Notes: generated by a model from the sequence alone, not told the origin. Counted from the stretch's first letter, positions 8,367 through 18,565 are shown. The stretch: DNA of 64,000 bases from Arthrobacter sp. PAMC25564 (GCF_004798705.1 NZ_CP039290.1:3782001-3846000); one strand, 5' to 3'. Numbers and translations: made by a program.

Positions 8367-9755
8367 CTATGGTTGGCCCCCGGAATCCACCGGATCCAGG
8401 ACCCCTGCCTCCGGGTCGGCGGACCCGGCTCCGGGCGTTCGCGTGGCGCGGCGCAGTTGGAATGCCGCCGCTCCGACGATGCCCACGAACAATCCCCCGA
8501 AGCCCAGGACCACCAGGGCCGGGACAGCGCTGTCGAGCTGCGACGGCGGCTCCGCGACCGGCACCGTGGCGTCTGGAAGCGTCGGGGCGGCGCTGGAGGG
8601 CGTCGGAATGGCCGCCGCCGGCGTCGTCGCGAGGTTCCCCCGCCGGTGGACACGGATCCAGTCCGAAATCGAGCCCAGCGGATTGACCTTGGTCTCCGGA
8701 ACATCGGCTTTCAGGGCCGCCTCGGCGTTGAGCACGCCGAAGCCGTACAACGGATCCTTCCCCGGCGCTCCGGCGTCCTTGGCGGTGCTGACGATCCTGT
8801 TGATGACCTGGCTGGCTGACATGTCGGGCCACTTGGAACGGATCAGCGCGGCGACGCCGGCAACGATGGGAGTGGCTCCGGAGGTCCCCGCCCATTCGGC
8901 GTAGCCGCCGGCGGGCATGCCCCCGATCAGGTTCTCGGCGGGAGCCGCGACGCCGATGCTGATGCCCTGGGATGATGAGTCGATGCTGGCGGCACCCTTG
9001 CGGTCCAGCCCGGCCACCGTCAGCACCCCGGGGATGGTGGCCGGCGCACCGACCTGCACATTGCCGCCCACACGGTTGCCCGCGGCGGCCACGATCACGA
9101 CGTCCTTTTGTTCCGCGTAGAGGAATGCCGCGTCCCAGCTCTGCGGCCACTCGGGTGAGGTGCTGCCGAGGGAGATGTTGATCACCCGGGCGCCGTTGTC
9201 GACGGCCCACCGGACGGCCTCCGGGATCTGGTCCTGGTCACTCTTGCCGCCGGGGTTGGCCGATCCGAGCCAGGTGGAGACAGAGAGCAGTTGAGCCTCC
9301 GGGGCGACCCCCACGATCCCGTCCGGGCCGGCGGCTGAGCCCTGGTCCGGACTGGGGCTGGCCGTGGCTCCCGCCGGCTGGTGGCCGCGCCCGGCGAGCA
9401 TGGTCGCCACGAGCGTGCCGTGCTCGGGTTTCGCGCCGATGCTCTTCTGGCCGTCCGGGTCGCCGGCACCGGAAACGTCGGTTCCGCCGATCAGTGCACC
9501 TTTCAGGTCCGGGTGCTTCCCGTCCACGCCGCTGTCGATCACGGCGACCCTGACGTTGGCACCCTTGGAGACTTCCCAGGCCTTGGTGATGCCGGACTCG
9601 GCCAGCCAGTATTCCTTGTCGCGCCAGGAATCGGCCTGGGCGGCCGGCGCAGCCAAGAAGGCACCGGTCAGCGCTGCTGTGAGAACACCGCCGGCAAGGG
9701 CCACGGCCATCAACGCGGAGGCGGTCCGGCGGGGCCTGGCTGTTGCTCTGCTCAT
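8367..9755 (-). CDS. Subtilisin-like (S8) serine protease, secreted and membrane anchored
   Basis: The ATG at 9755 is chosen because it directly precedes a signal peptide (MSRATARPRRTASALMAVAL...) and because frames further upstream run into the neighbouring gene. The product has 462 residues. The catalytic triad is visible: Asp in VAVIDSGVDGKHPDL, His in EHGTLVATMLAG and Ser in AGTSGATPIVAGV, with the oxyanion Asn in VAAAGNRVGGN. A Pro/Ala-rich linker is followed by one C-terminal transmembrane helix (ALVVLGFGGLFVGIVGAAAF) and basic residues. This layout is like the mycosins of type VII secretion, but no ESX genes are nearby, so I give only the protease family. Confidence 0.9.
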   Translation of the reverse strand: MSRATARPRRTASALMAVALAGGVLTAALTGAFLAAPAAQADSWRDKEYWLAESGITKAWEVSKGANVRVAVIDSGVDGKHPDLKGALIGGTDVSGAGDPDGQKSIGAKPEHGTLVATMLAGRGHQPAGATASPSPDQGSAAGPDGIVGVAPEAQLLSVSTWLGSANPGGKSDQDQIPEAVRWAVDNGARVINISLGSTSPEWPQSWDAAFLYAEQKDVVIVAAAGNRVGGNVQVGAPATIPGVLTVAGLDRKGAASIDSSSQGISIGVAAPAENLIGGMPAGGYAEWAGTSGATPIVAGVAALIRSKWPDMSASQVINRIVSTAKDAGAPGKDPLYGFGVLNAEAALKADVPETKVNPLGSISDWIRVHRRGNLATTPAAAIPTPSSAAPTLPDATVPVAEPPSQLDSAVPALVVLGFGGLFVGIVGAAAFQLRRATRTPGAGSADPEAGVLDPVDSGGQP

Positions 9756-9813
9756 TCGGGTCCTATCGGCGGTACAGCTGGTGGTGCTGCAGTTCGCGGT
9801 GGCGCTGCGCAGT

Positions 9814-11511
9814 TCAGCTGATGCTGAGGGCGATTCCGTCAAGAATATCGTGCTCGCTGCTGACCGCCGTGGTGATCCGGCCCTCGGTGACGTCCGCCAG
9901 GCGTGCCAGGATGCGCCGCCAGACAAGCGCCCCTGCTCCGATCACGTCCACCCGGCCGGGGTGCATGTAGGGCAGTGCGGCGCGCTCCGCCCGGGACATC
10001 GCCAGCAGTTCCGTGCAGGCCGCCACCACGGCCGCCAGGGACAGCTCGGCGCCGTGGATCGCCGCCGGAGAGTACTCCGGCAGGCGAAGCGCGTGGGCCG
10101 TGATGGTGGTGACGGAGCCCGCGACGCCGACGATGGCGGTGGCGCGTCCCAGCGGAACGAGCAGAGCCGCCTCGCTGATCGCGGCGTCGACGTCGGCCTC
10201 CGCCGCGGCGATCTGTTCCGCTGTCGGCGGGTCGCTGCGCAGGTGGCGTTCGGTCATCCGGACGCAGCCGACGTCCACGCTCTTCGCGGCGATGACGCCG
10301 TCGGCGTTTCCCAGCACGAACTCCGTACTGCCCCCGCCCAGGTCCACCACGAGCACCGGGTCCGCGCCGCGGGAAGGCAGCACGCTGCTGGCGCCGGCGA
10401 AGGACAGCGCGGCCTCCTCGTCCCCGGTGATGACTTCCGGCTCCACGCCGAGGAGCCCGCGGATCCCGTCGACAAAGACCTGGCGGTTGCTGGCGTCCCG
10501 CGTGGCGGAGGTCGCCACGAAACGCACCTTCCCGGCACCGTGGTGCCGGATCAGGTCGGCGTAATCCTTCGCGGCCGCAAAAGTGCGGTCCAGGGCCTCC
10601 TGGGCCAGTTCACCGGTGGCGTCCACGCCCTGGCCCAGCCGGACCACACGCATTTCGCGCACAACGTCGCTCAGCCGGGGCGCGCCGCCGTCCGTTTCGT
10701 CTGCTGTGTTCACATCTGCTGTGTTCACATCTGCTGTTTTCACATCTGCGATGAGGAGGCGGATGGAGTTGGTGCCGCAGTCGATGGCGGCGACGCGGCT
10801 CACCGGCCGGACGCTGTCCCGGCTGCCTTCGGTGCGCGCCTTGCGGACCGGTGCGGGACGCCCGACGATCTCCGGCAGGCCCTGCGGTCCGTGGCGGCTG
10901 AGGTCCCGTGAGGGGGCCTCCCCGCCGGTGTCCCACGCGCCGCCGCAGTAGCAGCGGTCCCTGGTCCACCAGTCGCTGATGGCGGCGATGGCCTCGTCAC
11001 CGAGCGGGTTGACGCCGGGTCCCGCCGCGAGGGAATGGCCCACCAGGACATGCAGGCACTTGACGCGGGTCGGCATTCCACCGGCGGAGATGCCGTCGAT
11101 CTCAGGCACGCTCCCGATGCCGGCCCTGGCGCCGATCTCGGCGCGCGAGGCGAGATAGGCCTCGTGCGCGGCCCGGTAGTCCGCGGCCAAAGCCTCGTCG
11201 GCGCCTAGCCGTTCGTTCATCTCATTCATCAGGCCTGCGGCCTCCAGCCGGGAAACCGCGGAGGTAATGACCGGGTGCGTCAGGTAAAAGGTGGTGGGGA
11301 ACGGCGTGCCGTTGCTGAGCCGGGGCGAGGTTGCCGCGACGAGGGGGTTGCCGCATACGCACCGGGCCGGAATTTCGACGACGTCGCGGACCGGGCGTCC
11401 CAGTTGGCGGCTCAGGACGTCGAGGTCCTCCGGTGACGGACCGCGGGATTCCTCCGGTGTGCTTGCCGGGTTCTCTGCCACTGGGGTCTGGGCCCCTGGG
11501 TTCTCGTCCAC
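9814..11511 (-). CDS. Fusion of a DUF501 protein with a Ppx/GppA phosphatase
   Basis: The 565-residue product has two parts. Residues about 25-190 carry the DUF501 pattern (CVCGNPLVAATSPRLSNGTP, TFYLTHP, CLHVLVGHSLA). Residues about 240-565 form an exopolyphosphatase / pppGpp phosphatase of the ASKHA fold (IDCGTNSIRLL, SATRDASN, VVDLGGGSTEF, GVAGSVTT). The two are often separate neighbouring genes in actinobacteria; here one frame runs through both. The GTG at 11511 is chosen because AGGAAGG lies 10 bases upstream and because upstream sequence belongs to the ftsB-like gene. An in-frame 15-bp tandem repeat inserts (K/N)TADV units near residues 255-271, between two conserved Ppx strands. The enzymatic role is inferred from family. 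Confidence 0.88.
   Translation of the reverse strand: MDENPGAQTPVAENPASTPEESRGPSPEDLDVLSRQLGRPVRDVVEIPARCVCGNPLVAATSPRLSNGTPFPTTFYLTHPVITSAVSRLEAAGLMNEMNERLGADEALAADYRAAHEAYLASRAEIGARAGIGSVPEIDGISAGGMPTRVKCLHVLVGHSLAAGPGVNPLGDEAIAAISDWWTRDRCYCGGAWDTGGEAPSRDLSRHGPQGLPEIVGRPAPVRKARTEGSRDSVRPVSRVAAIDCGTNSIRLLIADVKTADVNTADVNTADETDGGAPRLSDVVREMRVVRLGQGVDATGELAQEALDRTFAAAKDYADLIRHHGAGKVRFVATSATRDASNRQVFVDGIRGLLGVEPEVITGDEEAALSFAGASSVLPSRGADPVLVVDLGGGSTEFVLGNADGVIAAKSVDVGCVRMTERHLRSDPPTAEQIAAAEADVDAAISEAALLVPLGRATAIVGVAGSVTTITAHALRLPEYSPAAIHGAELSLAAVVAACTELLAMSRAERAALPYMHPGRVDVIGAGALVWRRILARLADVTEGRITTAVSSEHDILDGIALSIS
10700..10749. repeat. 15-bp tandem repeat inside the Ppx coding region
   Basis: Three copies of TCTGCTGTGTTCACA (the third has one change) plus a partial fourth. 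Being a multiple of three it keeps the frame and encodes repeated TADV units. Such a repeat may vary in copy number between strains. Confidence 0.85.
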
Positions 11512-11540
11512 TGGCGCGGCACCTTCCTGCCCGGTAAAGG

Positions 11541-11555
11541 TTGTCCGTCGGACAA
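11541..11555. promoter_or_regulatory. Inverted repeat between ftsB-like gene and DUF501-ppx
   Basis: TTGTCCG-T-CGGACAA, 30 bases upstream of the chosen GTG start of the DUF501-Ppx gene and 20 bases after the ftsB-like stop. It could be an operator or a weak hairpin. Confidence 0.35.
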
Positions 11556-11575
11556 TCCGGCGGCGGGCGCCGCTT

Positions 11576-12307
11576 CTAGTCTGTTGCCGACCGCCTGATG
11601 GATTGCCAGAGGGCGTCCACCCATGGCAGGTCGGCCGGGTCTTGTGCTGTTCCTTCACCGGCCGCGCCACCGGATTGTCCGGCAGGAAGCTCGCTGCCGA
11701 ATACCCAGTAGCCCGTCTCACCGGGCATAACCATGTTAATGCGGTCGCGGGCCTGCTGCTTCACGTAGTTCGGATCCTGCCAGCGCGACACCTGGCGTTT
11801 GAGATCCGTCTGCTTCGCCTGCTGGGCCGCGATATCCGCCTGAAGCCCGGCGATTTCGGCGCGCTTGTCGACGAAGATCTTCACAGTGGGTGCCAGCATG
11901 ATGGTGATGGCAATCATGACGACTCCAAGGGCCAGCATCCGGCCCGAGAACGCCTTGGCCGGGACCGGATCGAGGGATTCCCCTGGCTCGTCAACGGCGG
12001 GCTTCCCCGCGGACTTCCGTTTCGGGGAGGACTGCCCGGTGCCTGGCCGGGCCGGATCCTTGCCCGCACCAGGGGCCCCGGCCGCCGGTTTTCCGGCCGC
12101 CGGGCGTGATGACGCCGGGACGCCCGTCGACGGCTTGCCTGCCGCGGCGCCTGTTCCGGAGCCTGTTCCGGAGCCCACTCCAGCGCTACGGAAGCCGCCG
12201 AAATCAGCCTGGATGACGTCCCCGCCGTCGCCTGCCCCCAGGCCTGCGGCCGGGGACTCGGGGGCCGCAGGCGTGGCCCGGGGAACCTTGGGACGGCGGG
12301 TGGCCAT
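11576..12307 (-). CDS. Septum formation initiator (FtsB/DivIC-like) protein
   Basis: Bitopic cell-division protein of 243 residues. A long Ala/Pro/Gly-rich cytoplasmic region (1-120) is followed by one transmembrane helix (about 125-143, MLALGVVMIAITIMLAPTV), then a coiled coil with heptads (IAGLQADIAAQQAKQTDLKRQ) and the DivIC-like RWQDPNYVKQQARDRINMV segment, ending GETGYWVFG. This is the usual FtsB/DivIC layout, with a longer N-terminal tail than in E. coli FtsB (about 100 residues). ATG at 12307 with AGGAGT 4 bases upstream. Its place between eno and DUF501-ppx is the conserved actinobacterial arrangement. Confidence 0.85.
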   Translation of the reverse strand: MATRRPKVPRATPAAPESPAAGLGAGDGGDVIQADFGGFRSAGVGSGTGSGTGAAAGKPSTGVPASSRPAAGKPAAGAPGAGKDPARPGTGQSSPKRKSAGKPAVDEPGESLDPVPAKAFSGRMLALGVVMIAITIMLAPTVKIFVDKRAEIAGLQADIAAQQAKQTDLKRQVSRWQDPNYVKQQARDRINMVMPGETGYWVFGSELPAGQSGGAAGEGTAQDPADLPWVDALWQSIRRSATD

Positions 12308-12425
12308 GTGACTCCTGTAATGCCCGGTCCTTGCCGGGCTGGCTTGCTGCTCTTATGCTGACGCCCGTGGCCTGGACCGGCGGCACCACGTGTGGTCAAT
12401 CCACCTTGAGCGGTGCCACAGCAGA

Positions 12426-12463
12426 AACCGGTGGCCATGGTCTTTCAACCATAGCCACCGGTT
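12426..12463 (-). terminator. Terminator after enolase
   Basis: Ten-bp outer stem (AACCGGTGGC / GCCACCGGTT) continued inward by five more pairs after one mismatch, 17 bases after the eno stop. A short T-run follows on the minus strand. Confidence 0.75.
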
Positions 12464-12480
12464 ACCGGGTTTTACTGCTT

Positions 12481-13869
<1,389 letters not shown>

Positions 13870-13897
13870 TTACGGAAACCTATCCACTGATCGGACG

Positions 13898-14626
13898 TCA
13901 TGATGCTGTGTTGTGGCTGGCTGTGTTGTGGTCCTGGAAGCGGCGGGCTGCCCCGCGGAGGGCCCGCTCGGCGTCGAGCCCCTGGGCGCGGGCGGCGGCC
14001 ACGATGCCGAACAGCAGCTCCCCGAGCTGTTCCTCGGTGGCCGGGAGTCCGACGGCAGGGGCGCCAGCGGCCGCCGGCAGGCCGGCCCGTTCGGCCCGGT
14101 CCAGGAGCTTCTGTGCCCGGGCCAGGGCCGGAAGCGCGGCAGGAACTCCCTCGAAGACGTGGCCGCGTTCCGGTTTCTCCGCTTTCTTGACGGCATCCCA
14201 GGTCAGGACGATCTCCTCCACCGTTGCCGGGAAGGAATCCTGCAGCGCGCCGTCCGGGCGGAAGACGTGCGGATTGCGGCGGATCATCTTGGCGGCAAGG
14301 CCGCGGGCGACGTCGTCGAGGTCAAAGGCACCGCGCTCCTCGGCCAGCCGGGCATGGAGGACCACCTGGAGCAGCACGTCCCCCAGCTCGGACTTCAAGT
14401 CGGCGTCGCCGCCGGCCGTCTCGATGGTTTCGGCCACCTCGTAGGCCTCCTCGAGGAGGTACTCCACGAGGGACTCATGGGTGAGGGCACCCATCCAGGG
14501 GCAGTGCTCGCGCAGGGCGGTAATGATCCCCCGCAGCGCCCCGACCTCGCAAGCTCGGTCGGGGACCCCTGCAGCGGTGGGCCCACAAGGCGGCGCCTGG
14601 ACGGGTGAAGTGTCCTCGTTAGCCAA
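13898..14626 (-). CDS. mazG: MazG nucleoside triphosphate pyrophosphohydrolase
   Basis: House-cleaning enzyme that hydrolyses NTPs to NMP and PPi, 242 residues. The all-alpha MazG domain shows LREHCPW near residue 38 and the metal-binding pairs EEAYEVAE and SELGDVLLQVVLHARLAEE (about 57-95). MIRRNPHVF follows, as in MazG. The start is a TTG at 14626 that overlaps the stop of add by 8 bases; no other in-frame ATG/GTG precedes the conserved LREHCPW motif. Residues 14-28 or so are encoded by a dispersed repeat (14545-14583), so the N-terminus is atypical while the catalytic part is normal. Confidence 0.88.
   Translation of the reverse strand: MANEDTSPVQAPPCGPTAAGVPDRACEVGALRGIITALREHCPWMGALTHESLVEYLLEEAYEVAETIETAGGDADLKSELGDVLLQVVLHARLAEERGAFDLDDVARGLAAKMIRRNPHVFRPDGALQDSFPATVEEIVLTWDAVKKAEKPERGHVFEGVPAALPALARAQKLLDRAERAGLPAAAGAPAVGLPATEEQLGELLFGIVAAARAQGLDAERALRGAARRFQDHNTASHNTAS
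14545..14583. repeat. Dispersed repeat copy within mazG
   Basis: Matches 4474-4512 at 34 of 39 positions in the same orientation. It lies within the first 30 codons of mazG and is read through in frame. Confidence 0.65.
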
Positions 14627-15782
14627 GGTCGGCGTAAGCCTCGTTGATGTATTCGACGAGGGCTTCCTTCTCTTCGAGCGGCAGGAATGCGGCTTCGGCC
14701 GCGTTCAGCGTCAGCTCCAGCAGATCGTCGAGATCGTAGTCGAAGGTCTCCATGAGGAGTTCGAACTCGTCCGTCAGGGTCACGCCGCTCATCAGCCGGT
14801 TGTCCGTGTTGATGGTGACGTTGAAGCCGAGCTGGAAGAGCATGTCCAGCGGGTGGCTTTCGATTCCCTCGCCGAAGCCGGCAATGGCGCCGGTCTGCAG
14901 GTTCGAGGACGGGCAGATTTCCAGTGCGATGCCGCGGTCGCGGACCCAGCCCGCAAGCTCGCCGAGGGTGACCATGCCGATGTTGTCATTGACTTCGTCG
15001 CCGGAGCCGGCGTCACCGGTTTCATCGTCGTCGTCGAATTCAACCGTGATATCTTCGGCGATCCGCACGCCGTGGCCCAGGCGCAGGGCCCGGCCGTCGA
15101 CGAGCGCGGACTGGATGCTGTCCAGGCCGGCGGCCTCGCCCGCGTGGACGGTGGCCGGGAAGTTGTGCTGGGCAAGGTAGGTGAAGGCGTCCTTGAAGCG
15201 GGAGGGCAGGAAGCCGTCCTCGGCTCCGGCGATGTCGAAGCCGACGGCGCCGTTGTGGCGGTGGCGGACGGCCAGTTCGGCAATCTCCTGGCCGCGGTCC
15301 GCGTGGCGCATGGCCGTGATGAGCTGGCCCACCTGGATCTCGCGGCCGGTTTCTGCGACGGCGTCCACGCCGGCTTCCAGCCCGGCCTGCACTGCCTCGA
15401 CGGCGTCGTCCAGGCTCAGGCCCTGCTGCAGGTGCTGTTCGGGGGCCCAGCGCACTTCGCCGTAGACGACGCCGTCGTCCGCCAGGTCCTCAACGAACTC
15501 CTTGGCGACGCGGAACAGGCCTTCCCTGGTCTGCATCACGGCAATGGTGTGGTCGAAGGTCTCGAGGTAACGCACCAGCGAGCCGGAGTCGGCGGATTCC
15601 CGGAACCACTCCCCCAGCGCGACGGGGTCCGTCGAGGGCAGCGTGTGGCCTGCGGCCTGCGCCAGTTCAATGATGGTGGCCGGACGCAGTCCGCCGTCCA
15701 GATGGTCGTGAAGGGAAACCTTGGGGAGGCCCTTCAGGTCGAAGTCGAGGTCAGGGGCAGCGTCAGGAATAGTCTCAGTCAC
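14619..15782 (-). CDS. add: Adenosine deaminase
   Basis: Deaminates adenosine or deoxyadenosine to inosine; cytoplasmic Zn enzyme of 387 residues. Zn and catalytic motifs are SLHDHLDGGLRP (residues 23-34), VHAGEAAGLDSI, RLGHGVRIAED and NTDNRLMSG. A short acidic insert (DDDDETGDAGSGDE) after the HGVR motif is unusual and probably a loop. GTG start. It follows the two DedA genes by 32 bases and belongs to the nucleoside salvage block. Confidence 0.93.
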   Translation of the reverse strand: MTETIPDAAPDLDFDLKGLPKVSLHDHLDGGLRPATIIELAQAAGHTLPSTDPVALGEWFRESADSGSLVRYLETFDHTIAVMQTREGLFRVAKEFVEDLADDGVVYGEVRWAPEQHLQQGLSLDDAVEAVQAGLEAGVDAVAETGREIQVGQLITAMRHADRGQEIAELAVRHRHNGAVGFDIAGAEDGFLPSRFKDAFTYLAQHNFPATVHAGEAAGLDSIQSALVDGRALRLGHGVRIAEDITVEFDDDDETGDAGSGDEVNDNIGMVTLGELAGWVRDRGIALEICPSSNLQTGAIAGFGEGIESHPLDMLFQLGFNVTINTDNRLMSGVTLTDEFELLMETFDYDLDDLLELTLNAAEAAFLPLEEKEALVEYINEAYADLG

Positions 15783-15814
15783 GTTCCAACCTTAGGGTCG
15801 CAAGGGCCCGGACG

Positions 15815-16531
15815 CTACTTTCTGCCGGCCTCGGCCTCTGCAGTTGGGCCCGGGAGTACCGCACCGGGTCCCGGGGAGGCCGCCAGCGAAGGTTCCCCGA
15901 CAGGGGCAGCGGGATGCCTGTCGTTTCGGCCAAGGCGTTTGTGCCACCAGCGCAGCAGGTGGTCGATAAGGACACCGAGAACGATCGCGAACACCACGGC
16001 AATCCCAGCGCTGAGCAGCGGATTATGGTGCAGCCACGGGAAGGAACTGGCCAGGACGCCGATCCCGATCGAGTAGCCGACCCAGGTGAGGCACGCGAAG
16101 GCGTCCAGGAAGAAGAATCTCCGGTGCGGAAACGCCGTCGTGCCCGCCACGTAGTTGACGGCGACGCGGCCCCAGGGGATATACCGGGCGGTGAAGATCA
16201 ACACGGCGCCGCGCTTCTCGAGTTCGTAGTGTGCCCAGGCGAAGACCTTTTGTACCTTCGGCTTACGCATCCAGCGGAACCGCTCGAGACCAATCTTCCG
16301 GCCGAGCAGGTATGCCATGTTGTCGCCGGCTATGGCTCCGACGAGCGCCGTGAGGCCGAGGATCCAGAGGTTGGGCTGGCCGCTGTGCAGGGAATATGCC
16401 GCCAGGGCAACAATGAGGGTCTCGCTGGGGACCACCATCGCGAAGCCGTCGAGGAAGAAGAAGCCCAGCAGCGTCGGATAGATCCACCATTGTCCCGCGG
16501 CGTGAAGAATAGCCTCATTGATGAATTCCAC
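15815..16531 (-). CDS. DedA-family membrane protein (first of two)
   Basis: Polytopic membrane protein, 238 residues. It has the DedA motifs FFFLDGFAMVVPSE near the N-terminus, GAIAGDNMAYLLGRKIG, and FTARYIPWGRVAVNYVAG (the conserved R...P-GR). DedA proteins are linked to flippase activity for polyprenyl phosphates or lipids and to membrane homeostasis; which lipid applies here is not known. The C-terminus is a basic, Pro/Ala-rich cytoplasmic tail. It lies 66 bases downstream of a second DedA gene, with similar but clearly diverged sequence, so this is an old tandem pair. Confidence 0.9.
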   Translation of the reverse strand: MEFINEAILHAAGQWWIYPTLLGFFFLDGFAMVVPSETLIVALAAYSLHSGQPNLWILGLTALVGAIAGDNMAYLLGRKIGLERFRWMRKPKVQKVFAWAHYELEKRGAVLIFTARYIPWGRVAVNYVAGTTAFPHRRFFFLDAFACLTWVGYSIGIGVLASSFPWLHHNPLLSAGIAVVFAIVLGVLIDHLLRWWHKRLGRNDRHPAAPVGEPSLAASPGPGAVLPGPTAEAEAGRK

Positions 16532-16597
16532 GCGGGCTTTGCTCCTAGGAAGTTAAGGAAAATCGATCTTCAGTGTCCCACGGCGGGGAGGGATCCG

Positions 16598-17233
16598 CTA
16601 CGTTCCCCGGCGGAAATCCGGGCGGTCCGCCTCCTCCGGAATCCTGCCCCGCAGCCTGCTGATGCCGAGGTCCACGCCGATGCCCAGGATGATCGCGCAG
16701 ATGATGGCGATAATCGCACCGAGCAGGTGGTTGTCCTCGAACCACTGCCCGAAGAACATTCCGACCGCCACCGAGTATCCCGCCCACAGGATTCCGGACA
16801 GGACCGTCAGGCCCACGAACCTGGACCGGCGGTAGCCGGTGGCACCGGACGTCAGGTTCACGGCCACCCGGCCGATCGGGACGAAGCGGGCCACCAGAAT
16901 CAGGGACGCGGGCCGCTTCCGCAGTTCCCGTCCGGCCCAGAAGAAGGCCTTTTGCATGCGCGGCCCGCGCATCCACGCCCAGCGGCGCGTTCCGGCACCC
17001 CGGCCGACCAGATAGGCGATGTTGTCGCCCAGGAAGGCGCCGGCGGCCGCGGTGACGACCAGGAACACAGGGTTCGGGACCTCCGCCGTCGCCGCGACGG
17101 CGGCCAGCCCGACCACCACCGATTCGCTGGGGATGGGCGGGAAGAAGCCGTCAATGACGCAGCAGGCGAAGACGAGGAACAGGACCCAGGGCTGCGCCGC
17201 GGCGGCCAGGATGAAGTCGTTGATGGCCTGCAT
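16598..17233 (-). CDS. DedA-family membrane protein (second of two)
   Basis: Polytopic membrane protein of 211 residues. It carries the same DedA motifs as its neighbour: CCVIDGFFPPIPSE, GAFLGDNIAYLVGRGAG and LVARFVPIGRVAVNLTSGATG. The start ATG at 17233 is 9 bases after the stop of deoA, so it is very likely co-transcribed with the nucleoside genes. Its link to nucleoside use is positional only. Confidence 0.9.
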   Translation of the reverse strand: MQAINDFILAAAAQPWVLFLVFACCVIDGFFPPIPSESVVVGLAAVAATAEVPNPVFLVVTAAAGAFLGDNIAYLVGRGAGTRRWAWMRGPRMQKAFFWAGRELRKRPASLILVARFVPIGRVAVNLTSGATGYRRSRFVGLTVLSGILWAGYSVAVGMFFGQWFEDNHLLGAIIAIICAIILGIGVDLGISRLRGRIPEEADRPDFRRGT

Positions 17234-17242
17234 GGTTCGGGC

Positions 17243-18565
17243 TCAGGCGATGCGGTCGATGATGAGCTGCCGGGCCGGGCGGGAGCCTTCCGGGGCAATC
17301 ACGACGGCGTGTTCGAGGGCTTCCCGGGCCCGGGTGAACTTCTCCGGCGTGTCCGTCAGGAGCGTCATCAGCGGCTCGCCGGCCCGCACCAGCGCGCCCG
17401 GCTTGGCGTGCATCCGCACCCCGGCCCCGGCCTGGACCGTGTCTTCCTTGCGGGCGCGGCCGGCGCCGAGGCGCCAGGCGGCGACGCCGACGGCCAGGGC
17501 GTCGAGCTGGACCAGCACGCCGTCGGCCGGCGCGTAGATGACCTCGGACTCCCTGGCCACCGGCAGTTTGGCGCGGGGGTCCCCGCCCTGCGCGGCGATC
17601 ATGCGGTTCCAGACGTCCATGGCCCGGCCGTCCTTCAGCGCGGCCCGGGGGTCGGCATCATGGACGCCGGCGCACGCCAGCATCTCCTGCGCCAGCCGGA
17701 CCGTGAGTTCGACGACGTCTTCCGGCCCGCCGCCGGCGAGCACCTCGACGGATTCTTCGACCTCGATCGCGTTGCCCGCGGTGAGGCCCAGCGGCGTGTC
17801 CATGTTGGTCAGCAGCGCCACGGTGTTGACGCCGGCGTCCTTGCCGAGGGCCACCATGGTTTCGGCCAGCTCCCGGGCCCGGGCCTCGTCCTTCATGAAG
17901 GCGCCGCTGCCCACCTTGACGTCCAGCACCAGCGAGCCGGTGCCTTCGGCGATCTTCTTGCTCATGATCGAGGAGGCGATCAGCGGGATGGCTTCGACGG
18001 TTCCGGTGACGTCCCGGAGGGCGTAGAGCTTCTTGTCGGCGGGGGCCAGCCCGGCGCCCGCGGCGCAGATGACCGCACCGACGTCCTGGAGCTGGGCCAG
18101 CATTTCCTCGTTGCTCAGCGCGGCGCGCCAGCCGGGAATCGATTCGAGCTTGTCCAGGGTGCCGCCGGTGTGCCCGAGGCCGCGGCCGGACAGCTGCGGC
18201 ACCGCTACCCCGAAGACCGCAACGAGGGGCGCCAGCGGGAGCGTGATCTTGTCCCCCACGCCGCCGGTGGAGTGCTTGTCGGACGTGGGTTTCACGCCGC
18301 CGTCGGGCCGCCGCAGGCTGGAGAAGTCCATCCGTTCGCCGGAGGCGATCATCGCCGCGGTCCAGCGTGAGATCTCGGCGCGGTCCATGCCGTTGAGCAG
18401 GATTGCCATGTTCAGGGCGGCCATCTGCTCGTCGGCGATGGCGCCGCGGGTGTAGGCGTCGATGGTCCAGTCAATCTGCGCGGGGCTCAGTACGCCTTTG
18501 TCCCGCTTGATCCGGATGATGTCGACGGCGTCGAACGCTTCAGCCGTGTTTGGGGTTTGTGTCAC
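17243..18565 (-). CDS. deoA: Thymidine phosphorylase
   Basis: Converts thymidine (and deoxyuridine) plus phosphate to base plus deoxyribose 1-phosphate. The GTG at 18565 is chosen because it has GGAGGAA upstream and overlaps the cdd stop (GTGA). The 440-residue length fits the family. Landmarks are the N-terminal helical domain IDWTIDAYTRGAIADEQMAALNMAI, DKHSTGGVGDKITLPLAPLVA (phosphate and nucleoside site), LSGRGLGHTGGTLDKLESIPG, and KKIAEGTGSLVLDVKVGSGAFM. A downstream pyrimidine-phosphorylase C-terminal domain is present. Confidence 0.95.
   Translation of the reverse strand: MTQTPNTAEAFDAVDIIRIKRDKGVLSPAQIDWTIDAYTRGAIADEQMAALNMAILLNGMDRAEISRWTAAMIASGERMDFSSLRRPDGGVKPTSDKHSTGGVGDKITLPLAPLVAVFGVAVPQLSGRGLGHTGGTLDKLESIPGWRAALSNEEMLAQLQDVGAVICAAGAGLAPADKKLYALRDVTGTVEAIPLIASSIMSKKIAEGTGSLVLDVKVGSGAFMKDEARARELAETMVALGKDAGVNTVALLTNMDTPLGLTAGNAIEVEESVEVLAGGGPEDVVELTVRLAQEMLACAGVHDADPRAALKDGRAMDVWNRMIAAQGGDPRAKLPVARESEVIYAPADGVLVQLDALAVGVAAWRLGAGRARKEDTVQAGAGVRMHAKPGALVRAGEPLMTLLTDTPEKFTRAREALEHAVVIAPEGSRPARQLIIDRIA

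Noticed and set aside
8367..9755. Subtilase as part of a type VII (ESX) secretion system
   Set aside because: The protein layout is mycosin-like, but no EccC, WXG100 or other ESX gene is in the window.
15914..18370. 818-codon open frame on the plus strand across the DedA and deoA genes
   Set aside because: Shadow of deoA and the DedA genes in a GC-rich frame; composition is Gly/Asp/Arg/His-rich without motifs.
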